Positions 9,701 to 20,130 of a stretch of DNA of 22,583 nucleotides are shown here, piece by piece (the first letter of the stretch is position 1; every line of letters starts with the position of its first letter). The translations under genes were made by a program, and so were the position numbers. A model generated the notes under the pieces. It was given only the letters and a program-made list of their open reading frames with translations. It had not been told where the DNA came from and did no database searches. Origin of the DNA: Plantago elongata (Eukaryota > Streptophyta > Magnoliopsida > Lamiales > Plantaginaceae); the NCBI GenBank assembly GCA_036897095.1, contig JAYMSP010002763.1, positions 1 through 22,583 of the forward strand. The letters are read 5' to 3'.

Positions 9701-9852
9701 ATTATTGAAGATTTTATTTCTTTCCCTAGTTCTCTTGTGTTTCCTTTCCCAAAATGTATCTGTGTTTGGCATTTAAATTGTTGAAGAACGTATGTCTTTC
9801 CCTATTTCTCTTGTATTTCCTTTCCCTACATTTGTTTGTGTTTGGCATGATT
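9701..9852. repeat. 76-bp direct tandem duplication
   Basis: The two adjacent copies are 9701-9776 and 9777-9852. Both run ATT(A/G)TTGAAGA … TCTTTCCCTA(G/T)TTCTCTTGT(G/A)TTTCCTTTCCC … TGT(G)TTTGGCAT. They differ at scattered positions and no gene is involved. Confidence 0.85.
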
Positions 9853-10527
9853 TAAGTTTTTCCCACAATATGATCACGGTTCCTATTATAAATTCGTACC
9901 ATTAATTCTTCTTCCACACTATATGAAAGAGAGGTAGAAAACCGAATTGTATAGAATATGAGTTCAATTTCTAAATGACGACCATTGAGTTTACACGTAA
10001 ATGAAACATATATTTACATATAAGAGCTAACTAACTAATTTGATTAATAATTAATTTTAGAGCGATATGATCATTTTCTCAAAGTGATATTCATTCATAT
10101 GACGGACATATGTATTCAGTATTTATATCGTATATTAATTGTTTCTATTTACACCCATTAACCTACTTACTAGTGGACTACTACTACTCTTAAAACTGTA
10201 CCTGAACAATCCTGTTTAATTTTCAATGAGAAACCGAATTCTTAATTTCTTCAGTACTATGTACAATGTTGTCCGAAGGAAGTATTCATTCATCTGTCCT
10301 CTCACAACTCACTATAATTATTACACTATGCATGCAAATAATTGATAGTATATGAAAATTATTGCAGGTATAGTTTGGACTATGGATGCACAAGTGACAA
10401 GAGGTACATTGAACTAGAGCTATGCTTGCAAATATAGTTCATTCAGGTATGCAACTATAGTGAATTCAGGTATCCAGTACATTTAACAATCACCAATTTC
10501 ATTATCAATCAATGCTTAACATATGCA
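9853..10527. other. Intergenic stretch without recognisable genes
   Basis: I see AT-rich non-coding DNA. A short direct repeat is present at about 10434-10473, where ATAGTTCATTCAGGTAT is followed by ATAGTGAATTCAGGTAT. Confidence 0.35.
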
Positions 10528-11110
10528 AATAGGGGTTTTGGGGTGGCTCTTGATCGGATTCCCCCCATCATGCATGTTAAAACGTACAATTGGCACATGA
10601 AAGACATGTCAAATATATAATCGACAATGTGAGACACAGTATACGATAAAATCATGACGCATCACCATTTAAGTTGGATATCATTACTATTTTAATAAGT
10701 CCAAGGACCATATATGGAAAATTTTGCAAAATAGGCTAGGCAAGTCCATGTGATGGAAACTATTTGTAGAATCTAAATCATACAATAACAAATCAATCAA
10801 GCTACTATGTTGATCTCAGAACATTTCGAACTTCTTAGACACTTACACTTGATATCGTCCACCTTATGTCTGCATAGGTGTTTTGAGGTGCCCCACATGA
10901 AAGAATTTCGCTATCAATCTACCACTCATGTTAAAATGTACAATTGACACAAAAGACCAGTCGAAACATATAATTGACAATACGGGACGCCATAAAGCAA
11001 GATCATAACCTTTCACCATTGAAGCATGACATCACTGCCATAATAACAAGTAGAGGGACCAAATATGGAAGATTTTGTAAAATGGACTAGGCAAGTCCAT
11101 GTGGACGAAG
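10528..11110. repeat. Diverged direct duplication of about 235 bp
   Basis: Copy 1 (about 10528-10758) and copy 2 (about 10874-11110) share in order: ATAGG-GTTTTG-GGTG, CATGTTAAAA(C/T)GTACAATTG, CATATAATTGACAAT (ATATAATCGACAAT in copy 1), ATCATGAC/ATCATAAC, TTCACCATT, GGACCA-ATATGGAA and ATTTTG, and finally CTAGGCAAGTCCATGTG. About 115 bases of unmatched sequence separate them. The copies are quite diverged. No frame is open through them. Confidence 0.75.
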
Positions 11111-12110
11111 CATGCATTGTGGGATAACCTTGTTAGAATCGACATGAATGGATGATGGGGTCCACACGGAAAGAGCAAATTAAGGAAGCAGTTAATCTGA
11201 CCCCATCCACAAAGAAAAAATTATTAGTTGGACTGGATGGGCAAATATTTTAAAATTGTGGGTCTACTTTTTAAATTTCGAATTACTAGCGAGATTGCTT
11301 GAACTTGGAACTCTTTTCCTACGTGTGGGACTATGTTTCACTTTTATTGACACTTTCACCCATCAATTATTAAATTTTAATTAGTTGGGTCCCTGTGAAA
11401 ATATTTGGAATAAGAATTGGGTTTATATTAATCTTTTATGCAGTCAATTTGGAATGTCTTTTGGATTCTTGTCACCAACTAACCTGATATTGGAAGCTCC
11501 TTTTACTCCCATACCGACAGGTATCAATTTCTTGCAAAGTTGAGATTAAGATAGTGAGTTGAGTGTGTTAGAAATGCTGAAGTATCTAGGCTGTATTATG
11601 TATTGGTGTCATATGATCGTTCACATATATGAGGTGATAACATCTAATTTAACTTCATAACTATCAGCCAGGTTTAATTGTTAATAATTTAGTAAGTGTT
11701 GTAGGGAGATATAAGATTATTTATAGATGTAAAAGGAGGCTTAATATATAAATTTTATGTACCGAACTCAATTTTTATTAATTCGAAGGTAGGTAAATGT
11801 AAGAAATAAGAACTACATATGAATTCAAGTGAAAGTATGAAATAAAGCAGGAAATATATTATCATAATGATAAATGAAAATATAATTTTTTTATTAAATA
11901 TGAAAAGTTGAGATTGAGACTAAATAAAAAGAAAAGTGTAAATTTGAGTACGGGTACTCCAACAATGTAATTATTAAAAAAAGGTTTTAGTCCGTTTAAG
12001 CTCTTCTTTTTTATTAATTGTATGCTTCGTAGTTCGGTTCACGCTTTATTGTATTTCATTCACTCGTTTTTTAAGTTTGAACTATGTAATATAGCTCTAG
12101 ATATATTTTC
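11111..12110. other. Intergenic stretch without recognisable genes
   Basis: This is AT-rich, with no open frame of protein-like composition, no tRNA and no clear repeat. Confidence 0.35.
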
Positions 12111-12138
12111 GGGGAGTAATGTAAGGATTTATTCTATT

Positions 12139-12240
12139 TAACTGAACTAAATGAAACTGAATTGAACAAAAGTGTAGTATAAATTATAATTAAGTAAAGC
12201 TGAATTGAACTGAACAAGACTGGACTAAAATAAACAAATT
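12139..12240. repeat. Degenerate GAACTGAA-type simple repeat
   Basis: AACTGAACTAAATGAAACTGAATTGAAC and, after a gap, AAGCTGAATTGAACTGAACAAGACTGGACTAAA are variants of a (C/T)TGAA pentamer repeat. The structure is low-complexity and decayed. Confidence 0.5.
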
Positions 12241-12796
12241 TTCAGTTGAAGATAACATAGTCTAACTAATGAGGTTTGAAGCATCTAATTATCATCCGTA
12301 TTTATTATTTATAGATTACAACAAGTGATATTATCATTTCATTGTACCAAATAAATGAATTTTTAAAAAAATGCAAGAAGATATTGTAAGGTAGATCGGT
12401 GGAGAGTTACAATTTAACTTTTTTTCAATTAATTTGTATTTTATTTTCCATTTTAAGTTTTCAATTCATATTAAAATTGTCCTTTTTCTGATTGTTGAAA
12501 GTCATGGTGGACCTAATGGTGATTTAGTCAAGGATTGATATATCCATATCTTATGCTATAAGAAAGAAAGGTAAGATAAGGTGGAGTACTAAACAACAAT
12601 TGTACGATGAAGTAGTAGTATTTCCCTTGACAATAAATCATGAAAAAAATCATTATTAACAATATCCAAAAGATGTGACAAAGATCCTGGAAAAAAATGC
12701 AGATCCACCAAAACTCCATTTTGTCACTAATTGACCATATCGAAGATTTCAACTAATCGGTCACCAAAAGTGAACTATTTGTCAAAATAGCTTCCA

Positions 12797-12804
12797 TATA
12801 TAAA
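12797..12804 (+). promoter_or_regulatory. Orphan TATA box
   Basis: TATATAAA is followed at core-promoter distance by a leader-like sequence (ACATATCAAACACTTTC, then CATCAGAAAATACAA), but no coding region starts downstream. It may be a chance match, a relic promoter or the start of a non-coding transcript. Confidence 0.25.
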
Positions 12805-12943
12805 GCCACATGAATGTAACAACCGTGTACATATCAAACACTTTCTTTTACTTCATCAGAAAATACAAGTGAGAGCCCAAATTTAACATCGTGAGTGAAC
12901 CGGATACTATATTATAGATATATTCTATATTACGTATAAAGCG

Positions 12944-13014
12944 TCAATCGTTTATCTAATTGGATAACGAATTTCGCAGTTCATTCGCACAATTTGAAAC
13001 CAATAAACGATTGA
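12944..13014. repeat. 12-bp perfect inverted repeat
   Basis: TCAATCGTTTAT at 12944-12955 and its exact reverse complement at 13003-13014 are separated by 47 bases. No gene is involved. Repeats of this size can arise by chance in a window this long. Confidence 0.5.
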
Positions 13015-14104
13015 TGAATAAGCAGTCGACGGATATCATATAGTTGGATATCAACATTCTCTTATCGTGTGAGGTTGTCAGTAATTTATTGTTTACGTCA
13101 CCGTACGTGAAGTCAACTAAGAATAAATTAGATATCGTTATTGTCTGATCAATATTGGTCCAACGTGCCCCTCAATGGATGGTGAATATCATGTGAGACT
13201 TGAGTAAATTAGAGGAAATACTTACCATGAGTCCATGACCATAAATAGGTTAGGCTGGTAGATGAGCGTTATCCGTTAACTAGTGCCCCTAATTGTGCAG
13301 TTAACTCTTGTTATCCAGCTATTAAGCACTTGTAGTTGTATTAATCACATTTGGAAGTTAAAATTGGATTTTGTGAGTCTCCAAAACAGATAAACTGTAT
13401 TAAATCGTTACTTATCTAAGTAATTAATTGTCGGTATTAATTAGTTTAATTCTCGTTAGTTAAGTTTGTCATTATTTTCAAACAGTGCCACATGAAGAAT
13501 ATCCTCTTTCAGGTGAAAAAGCAATGTACAGAGTAGCAAAGAATCATTTGACAAGATTCAAATTCGCACGCGCGGCGCGAGTGATCATACCGCACTATTC
13601 ACTTACTATCATCTTCATTCCAATTTATCGATCCACATGCTGTGAGCTGACTTGTAATGTTTCGATAATCGTGCATGGTATGACTTTTGCGTAATTGGTA
13701 TTTGACCCGAATGGATTGATAATTAGAATAAGCTTGTTCCTGCTTGTTTAATAGTGCTACCCAGATTATATATACCTAGACCGATTAACAATATAATACT
13801 AATGCATGATTCGAAACTTAGTATATATTCATTCGGAAGCTCAGTTCATAGTAAAAGCTCAAGCTCATTAAACCTTGTTATGGCTCCTTCAACTATTACA
13901 CTTTTCATTCATTATTAATTGATCATGTCATTAATATCGCCATTCACGATATATCTTGATTATTATGTGTTTTGAATATAAATTAATATGATTATGCATT
14001 TCGAGTCTCGATGAATATCTAACACAACTCGATTGATAGATTGAAGTTTGTCTCGACTTGATATTGAACTTTTGGTAAAGGTAGTTTAGATTTTAGAAAT
14101 CAAT
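13015..14104. other. Intergenic stretch with one unassigned small frame
   Basis: A forward frame at 13485-13694 (69 codons) follows an acceptor-like TTATTTTCAAACAG. It has a polar start (HEEYPLSGEKAMYRVAKN) but no family I recognise, and its second half looks non-coding. From about 13850 the DNA is rich in AAGCTCAAGCTC-like and TCGA-containing motifs of the kind often seen in old retroelement remnants. I make no gene call. Confidence 0.3.
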
Positions 14105-14257
14105 AAGGGGCTGATTGGCCAGGCATTTAAATGCCTCAATTTGGCTCGATAAACAGTGATTTGGCCTAAAATACATTTCAAATACCCCCATTTCAATTTC
14201 ATTCCAAACACAATTTCACCAAAATACCCATTCAAATGTCATGCCAATCAGTCCATT
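14105..14257. mobile_element. Small hAT-like MITE (non-autonomous DNA transposon)
   Basis: The left end AAGGGGCTGATTGGC (14105-14119) and the reverse complement of the right end, AATGGACTGATTGGC (14243-14257), agree at 13 of 15 positions. Similarity continues inward (GGCATTTAAATG against GACATTTGAATG). TCAAT flanks both sides (14100-14104 and 14258-14262) and could be a target-site duplication. A 5-bp repeat is shorter than the 8 bp expected for hAT, so the class is uncertain. No coding capacity is present. A 14-bp perfect palindrome (GGCATTTAAATGCC) lies at 14122-14135. Confidence 0.6.
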
Positions 14258-15112
14258 TCAATGCATATTAAAACCTCATTGAGCATTGTTATAATATGTT
14301 CCAATTTAATTTATTTTATTCTTACCTCAAGCTCGACTGAATTTGAACTTGAGCTTAAACTTGTCACAACCAGACGAGTTGAATTCGAGTTTAGTTATTG
14401 TGACTAGAGGTGAAGTTAAATGACGCTCATTTTGTTAATGAGTCCAGCCGAGTTATAACTAGTGTATACGAATCTGGGTTCAACCATCTAGGAATAGTTT
14501 CATCGACAAAGGGGTTGCATGTAATCCTAGTGAAGGTAAGGCTGTAATATAATTGTGAAACAAGTTGAGGGGTAAAGCGCAATTTCACCAATACAAATGC
14601 TTACTTTTTAGTAGTGGTAAGCTCATCCAACAAATATAGGTTAATTCTAGAGAAGAAACAAGTTGTTTACTCCAAGAAAAATAGGTGAAATTGGGACCAC
14701 CAAGCTGGACGTGCAAAAGTGGACAAAGAACAGCTAAGATGACTTCTCTACAAATATAGCAAATTTATAACTGCTGTATGAGTTGTATTGCACATGCTTG
14801 CATTACATTTGTAGTTCTGTTCAGTCAATTTACTTCATCTCCAAACTAAGTGTAAGAAGATGCTAATTTAGAATTACAATATATATGATATCAAATTATC
14901 AAGTATAGTCTGCTAATCATGTTTATCACTTGGCTTTTTGGCTCACTATGAACTATAATTAGAATTTTTTGCATGAAACAGGTAACGTTTACCAGACTTC
15001 AACAGGCCAAATGCAGTAAACAACAATTCTCAAACTTTCAGGAAATGAATCAGATAGCATATACAGTTATACACTTTTCAAGACTTTCAATAGTACAAAT
15101 TTACACTGCATC
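14258..15112. other. Intergenic stretch without recognisable genes
   Basis: A short segment with CAAGCTCGACTGAATTTGAACTTGAGC-like sequence follows the MITE and resembles the DNA on its left side. This suggests that the MITE landed inside an older repeat. Nothing else is recognisable before the 3' end of the xylosidase gene. Confidence 0.35.
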
Positions 15113-15118
15113 TTTATT
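15113..15118 (-). terminator. Poly(A) signal of the beta-xylosidase gene
   Basis: AATAAA on the minus strand lies about 215 bases after the stop codon at 15332, a typical 3'-UTR length for plants. Confidence 0.55.
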
Positions 15119-15331
15119 AGACTATACGCTATAACCGAGTAATTTGTGCCCTACTTCATCACACATTGTGTTTTCACGGGCATGAATTGACTTGTTGAGT
15201 GGAATCAAAACAATTTGACCTTGAAGCTCAAGCACAAGCGAACATTCCAGAAAGAAGAACGCGGACATCCGGACATTGAATTTGGCTGCTGACACAGCTT
15301 GCAGGGCCTTGGATGAACAATATTAGAACTA

Positions 15332-18300
15332 TCACATCTCAATTGAAAGAGTATGCTCTATATTCTCAGACAATAATATGTGGTCACCGATTGGCAATAT
15401 TTTACGACCATGTTCATCAGCGAAGCTAAGATGCTCACAAGGTTTGATTAGAAAGCTTGTTTCAGCAGTTCCATAAGGTGATATCTTAATTCTCTCGAAG
15501 CCAATAAGCTGTCTTTCTGGGGAACCTCCAACAGTTATGGGCGATTTTGAATACAAAAGTACCACTTCATTACCTTCAATATCTCCACTATTGGTCACAG
15601 AAATCTGAACGCGGAAACTTAATGAATTGCAATATGGCACATCATCAACATGGATATAATCAAGTTTGTAACCCTTCTTGTCAAGCAGGTTTCTCAGTGG
15701 TCTGGTAGCCTTGATGGCTTCTGGTAGATTCAGCTTGTGTGGAGCTGATAGAAGCTCGTATGTATGCTTCGTGTAGCTTAGTCCTTGTCCAAACCCATAT
15801 ACTCTATCTCCAGTGTAAAATCGATAAGTTCTTCCAGGATAATTGCGAGAAGAATTGGCTCGCATGTTCATGTCAGTCATTGGTACACTGGTGAATGACT
15901 CGGTGTACCAAGTCATGGGCAATCTTCCACCTGTTTTTGTTTCAAATATATCATCTCATCAAGTCAGCATTATTTTCAAAATGCAGGATAGAGAATAAGA
16001 TTTTGTTCCGACCTGGATTATAGTGTCCAAAGATTATTTCTGAAAGCGCTTTTCCACCAGTCTCCCCGGGATAACCAATCCAAATTATGCTACCTACATT
16101 TGGATCAGCAACAGCAAATGACACGTCAACAGGTCCACCACCAGTAAGAACTAATATCAGTGGCTTCTTACTGACTGAAGACACAGCCTTAATAAGTGCC
16201 GTTTGATACCCTGGTAAGAGAAGGCTATATCTGTCATGATCCTCAGTTTCCTGTGATAAATCCAATCCAGCCACGACAATCACATAATCAGCTTGTCTAG
16301 CAGCAGAAAGAGCTTCTTCGAAATATGAGCTAGAGTTGCAGGCCACATCTTGGCAACCGACTGCATGATTGATATAGTTTACATATTCACTCAGTCCTTC
16401 AAGAATGCTCCTTGGTTTGCACGGAGAACCTATAAATCAGGAAATTCACAAATGTAAAAGCTTATAAGCTCACAGTATCAGAATTTTACGCAATACAATT
16501 TTCAGTTTGAGATCATGAACTTCATTAAACTGCACAGGTAACAAAATTGGCTTGTGACAAGTTGATGAATTTTATAAAATAAATCTAGTTTCAGCTATAT
16601 ACATCTTCAGCTTTGGCATCACACAGAAACTCAGTACTAGTGAGTAGTGAATGACGATTCATCAGTGAGAAAGACTCAAACCTGTATAGCCACCACCAAG
16701 ATCAGTTGAATTTGCCATCGGCCCAACAATGGCTATTGATGTGATGCCATGTCTGTTCAAGGGCAAGAGTTTATGCTCATTTTTTAGGAGCACAATACCC
16801 TGCCTTGCTGCTTCAAGTGCCAGTTTGAGGTGCTCTGATGTACAGACATCTTTAGGTCCTAATTTGGTTAACTGATTTCTTGAATGCTGTCCATCAAAGA
16901 GTCCAAGCCGGAGTTGGACAGTAAAAAGATTGACTAGTGCTCTATCTATGTCTTCCTCCGACACCTTTCCCTTGTCTATTGCAGATTTCATGTGGCGCAA
17001 CATATAAGTTCCACAATTTATGTCAGTTCCTGCCAGATATATCCTTATAACTTTAAATGTTTGAAAAGAATTGAAAAAATGGGAAGTGTTGAATAAAATC
17101 ACAAGCAACCTGCTTTTAGTGCAGCAGCCGCAGCATCCTCCGGAGAACTTGTATAATTCTGGTATTCGTAAATTGTTGCCACTGCATCACAGTCAGAGGT
17201 GATATATCTGTTGCAGAAGATAGAAAATATATGTTACTCCTTGCATATGATCTACTTGAAATTTATTTTTATTTCTTTCCTTTTTTGGGGGTTTTTTCCC
17301 AGTTCTTTAATCTTGATTTGGTAAACTGATAATGCAATGTCACCCTCTAAAATTCCATTCTGTTCGAGCTTTTTGTAACAGATCATGATCGGCACAAGCT
17401 GGTATCCCATTCACAGAATTGTATGAACACATCAAGCAGCTGGCATTACCCTGCATAATACAGCTCCTGAATGGCGCCTGGTATGTGTCTGCCATATCCT
17501 GATCCGTTACCTGTTACACAAACTGAACCTCTAAATTTCCTTAAACTCAACCTAAATACGGCACTTATGGTCATAGGGAATTTATTAGCCTGTAAATGGT
17601 CCCACATAAGGGGTCATTCTATACAACATTCATTTTAACCACTGTTATCAAACTGAAGCAATTTCTACTACATAGCACTTGAAAAACCTCCATTCAAATC
17701 AAGTAGATTATCACTTCTCAATATCAGCTATGTTATCAGTCACTTTATCAATTACTCTGATTAGCAAAACGAGTCGACTTGTAGTTGTAAGGTGATAGGT
17801 GAGATTGAGAGGTTAATAAGTTAGATTAAGTATGGCAGCTACTATCTGATACCACGTAAATCATAATCACTACAACGATCACCTTTAAAAGAAAACTCAT
17901 CGAAAGAAGAATAGTTACCACAGCATTTAAGTTGTAAACTGCTTTCACTTCTCCAGATCATAAGCAGTAAAATGCTCACAACAAGCTCATGAGCTAGTTT
18001 TTGCTAAACCAATCAATGCAAGAAACTACAAAACCTACTATCCAATACCACATAAACACTACAATAATCACCTCCGAAAAGCGAACTTATCGAAAGAAGA
18101 ATAGTTACCACAGCATTGAAGTTATATCTCGTAAACTGCTTCCACTTCTCCAAATCATAAGCCGTAAAATGCTTACAACAAGCAGACAACACCAACCTAT
18201 CATCACCACCAACACCACTCAACATACTCCTTTTCCCCCAAACCCCCTCCTTAAACCCTCCCCCCTGAAAACCCCTCACATACGCCACCGAATATGCCGA

Positions 18301-18846
18301 AACCACCATCGGATCCTCCCCGGGCGTCTCCTGCCCCCTCCCCCACCTCGGATCCCTAAACACATTAATATTCGGCGCCCAAAACGTCATCCCCGCTTGC
18401 CCCAAATTGTTCATCGCCACCGCCTCCACAGCAATCGCACCGGCAATCGCCCCCCACAGGCTCCGATTGAACGCCGCCGCCGTCAGAATCACCTGCGGAA
18501 ACTCGGTGGCGGACTTGATCGGGCCGGAGGAGAAGGAGATCCCTGGCCCGTTGATTGCGATTCCGTGGAGAGACTCCGACCACCATTGGTAAGCAGGAAT
18601 GCCGAGGCGAGAGATGGAGGAGGCGTTGTTGGAGAGCTGGGAAATTTTCTCGGCGAGAGTGAGGAGTGAGGTTAGGGATTTGGCGCGGGTGGGGATTGGG
18701 AGAGAGGTGTTGCAGAAGGGGTAGGAGGTGTGTGGTGGTGATTGGCAGGGTAATAGAGGTTTTGAGGTGGTGAAAATGGGAATGGATAAGGTGATGGTGA
18801 GGATGAAGATGATGAGATAGTATCTGCTACTGTCAGTTGGTGCCAT
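15332..18846 (-). CDS. BXL6: Beta-D-xylosidase, GH3 family, BXL6-like
   Basis: Six exons join in phase: 18846-18109, 17510-17344, 17207-17110, 17029-16682, 16429-16013 and 15930-15332. They give 788 residues, the normal size for plant BXLs. The start AACAATGGC fits the plant consensus and lies 50 bases after the TATA box. Residues 1-28 form a signal peptide ending near FTTS. The GH3 N-domain includes [18 protein letters not shown], the [11 protein letters not shown] loop, [14 protein letters not shown] and [11 protein letters not shown]307 of the last motif aligns with the GH3 nucleophile. The second GH3 domain has [16 protein letters not shown] and [12 protein letters not shown], and the end is fibronectin III-like. 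Motifs such as LSQETED and [10 protein letters not shown] agree best with BXL6 among the Arabidopsis paralogues. The enzyme should act in the apoplast, removing xylose (possibly also arabinose) from wall xylan or arabinan side chains. Intron 1 holds a broken copy of the exon 1 end. Confidence 0.95.
17839..17986 (-). pseudogene. Broken duplicate of the xylosidase exon 1 end, inside intron 1
   Basis: This segment is a direct copy of 18034-18184, which spans the last 25 or so codons of exon 1 and the start of intron 1. It still reads [12 protein letters not shown], but the next codon is TGA where the real exon has TGG (Trp). A few bases are also missing further on. The splice donor GTAACTATTC is preserved exactly. 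It lies in the same orientation, about 190 bases downstream of the real donor, and is not needed for the protein. Confidence 0.88.
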
Positions 18847-18892
18847 TGTTGGTGAAGTGAAGTGAAGAAGATAACTGTTTTTCAAGTTCACA

Positions 18893-18899
18893 TTTTATA
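18893..18899 (-). promoter_or_regulatory. TATA box of the beta-xylosidase gene
   Basis: TATAAAA on the minus strand lies 47 bases before the ATG at 18846. Transcription should start near 18865, leaving a very short leader of about 20 bases. The frame is open further upstream, but without an ATG (it begins at a GTG). Confidence 0.7.
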
Positions 18900-18900
18900 G

Positions 18901-19640
18901 TTGTACGCCTGCAACGGTACTTTTTGCGGGTAAAGATTTTTCTTAAATAAGTACCTTGTTCCGTTGGTAATTTTGTAATTTCTCTTCAATTAATAAATAA
19001 TAATAAAGTTTAATTTGTAACTGGTATTATATCTTTATGAAATTATAATTGGGTGGTAAATGAAATATAGTGAATTATGTAGGGGCAGAGTAGAAAAAAA
19101 AATTAAAGAATTAATTAAAGGGATAAATGCATTTCAATTGAAGCGGAATTATTAATGTAGTTAGTAGTGATTTAGTGTATTACAAAAGTATGATATTGCA
19201 TTTTATACGACGAATCACTTATAAGTTATAACATAAACAAATGATGTTCATCATTGTTTAACATGTAAAGTTTTTATTAAGTTTTCTCCATTAATAATAG
19301 TAAAACCTACAAAATATATTGTGAACACTTAAATTATTACTTAATTTTAAAATGTAATATATGTTAATAAAATATTATTATAATTATTATGGAGCTTCAT
19401 ACGCTCCATACCTGTAGACACCAGGACTGGTATGAATAAAATAAATTTGGGAATTGTTGTTTGGAATTCTTGTGATTAGATTGATTAGCACTTTTCAAGT
19501 TAAACATTTTCCATAGTGTTGGTCACTTTTGATCTATTTCAATGTTAGTTTTCTACTTTCGATGAGTGATGATATTGGAGTCACGGGTGGATTATATGTC
19601 ACGGATGGACTGGAAATTTTACTATTATAGAGTTTAGTCT
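18901..19640. other. Upstream region of the xylosidase gene
   Basis: This AT-rich promoter-side DNA has no gene. Two small stem-loops lie in a row at 19391-19434: GGAGC/GCTCC, then CATACC/GGTATG with an inner CCTG/CAGG. Confidence 0.4.
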
Positions 19641-19699
19641 GAAAAAACCTCCTCATTTTTAATATATATTATTTAAATTTTATATAAATTATATATGTT

Positions 19700-20130
19700 T
19701 TAACTTTTATCAATATTTATCTAATTTTTCATATTATATCTTTATATTGTGCATTTATGTTGAACCGTTTAATTTTTAGAATGTATTATCTAGTTTTTAC
19801 AATAAATTATTTAGTTTTGTAAATATATTGTCCAGTTTTATAAATGATCTTGTTTAGTTTTATTAATGATACGTAAATTTCATTCGGTGTAATCTATATT
19901 GCCAAATTTTTACTTTATATTGTCTAGTTTTTACATTATATTGTCTAATTTATAAAGAAATTCTCTAATTTTTACATGATATTAATATTTGCACTATTGT
20001 TTAGTTTTTATATGATATTGTCTAGTTTTTTCTTGACTCATTTTTAATGAATCCGAATTAAAAGATCCGTGAAAAATCATCTAAAATCAAGTTGTTAAAG
20101 AAATATATAATTGTCTAGTTTTATCATTTG
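19700..20130. repeat. Degenerate tandem array of TTGTCTAGTTTTTA-type units
   Basis: Variants of ATATTGTCTAGTTTTTACAT recur about every 20-30 bases, near 19784, 19806, 19826, 19849, 19898, 19917, 19938, 19993, 20013 and, after a gap, 20108. Copies differ at one to several positions (TTATTTAG, TTGTCCAG, TTGTTTAG) and all lie in the same orientation. No coding potential is seen. Confidence 0.7.

Noticed and set aside
12528-12752. 74-codon minus-strand frame rich in Ile/Phe/Trp
   Set aside because: It looks like a membrane protein only because of AT-rich DNA. There is no family similarity and no promoter or splice context.
14156-14407. 83-codon forward frame across the MITE
   Set aside because: It is a chance frame running from the transposon into flanking repeat DNA, with no protein similarity.
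18001-18669. 222-codon forward frame opposite xylosidase exon 1
   Set aside because: It is antisense to an exon confirmed by GH3 motifs; the His/Pro/Arg-rich composition is typical of a shadow frame.
18847-18891. Upstream extension of the xylosidase by 15 residues
   Set aside because: It begins at GTG directly next to the TATA box. The ATG at 18846 has a plant consensus context and is followed by a good signal peptide.
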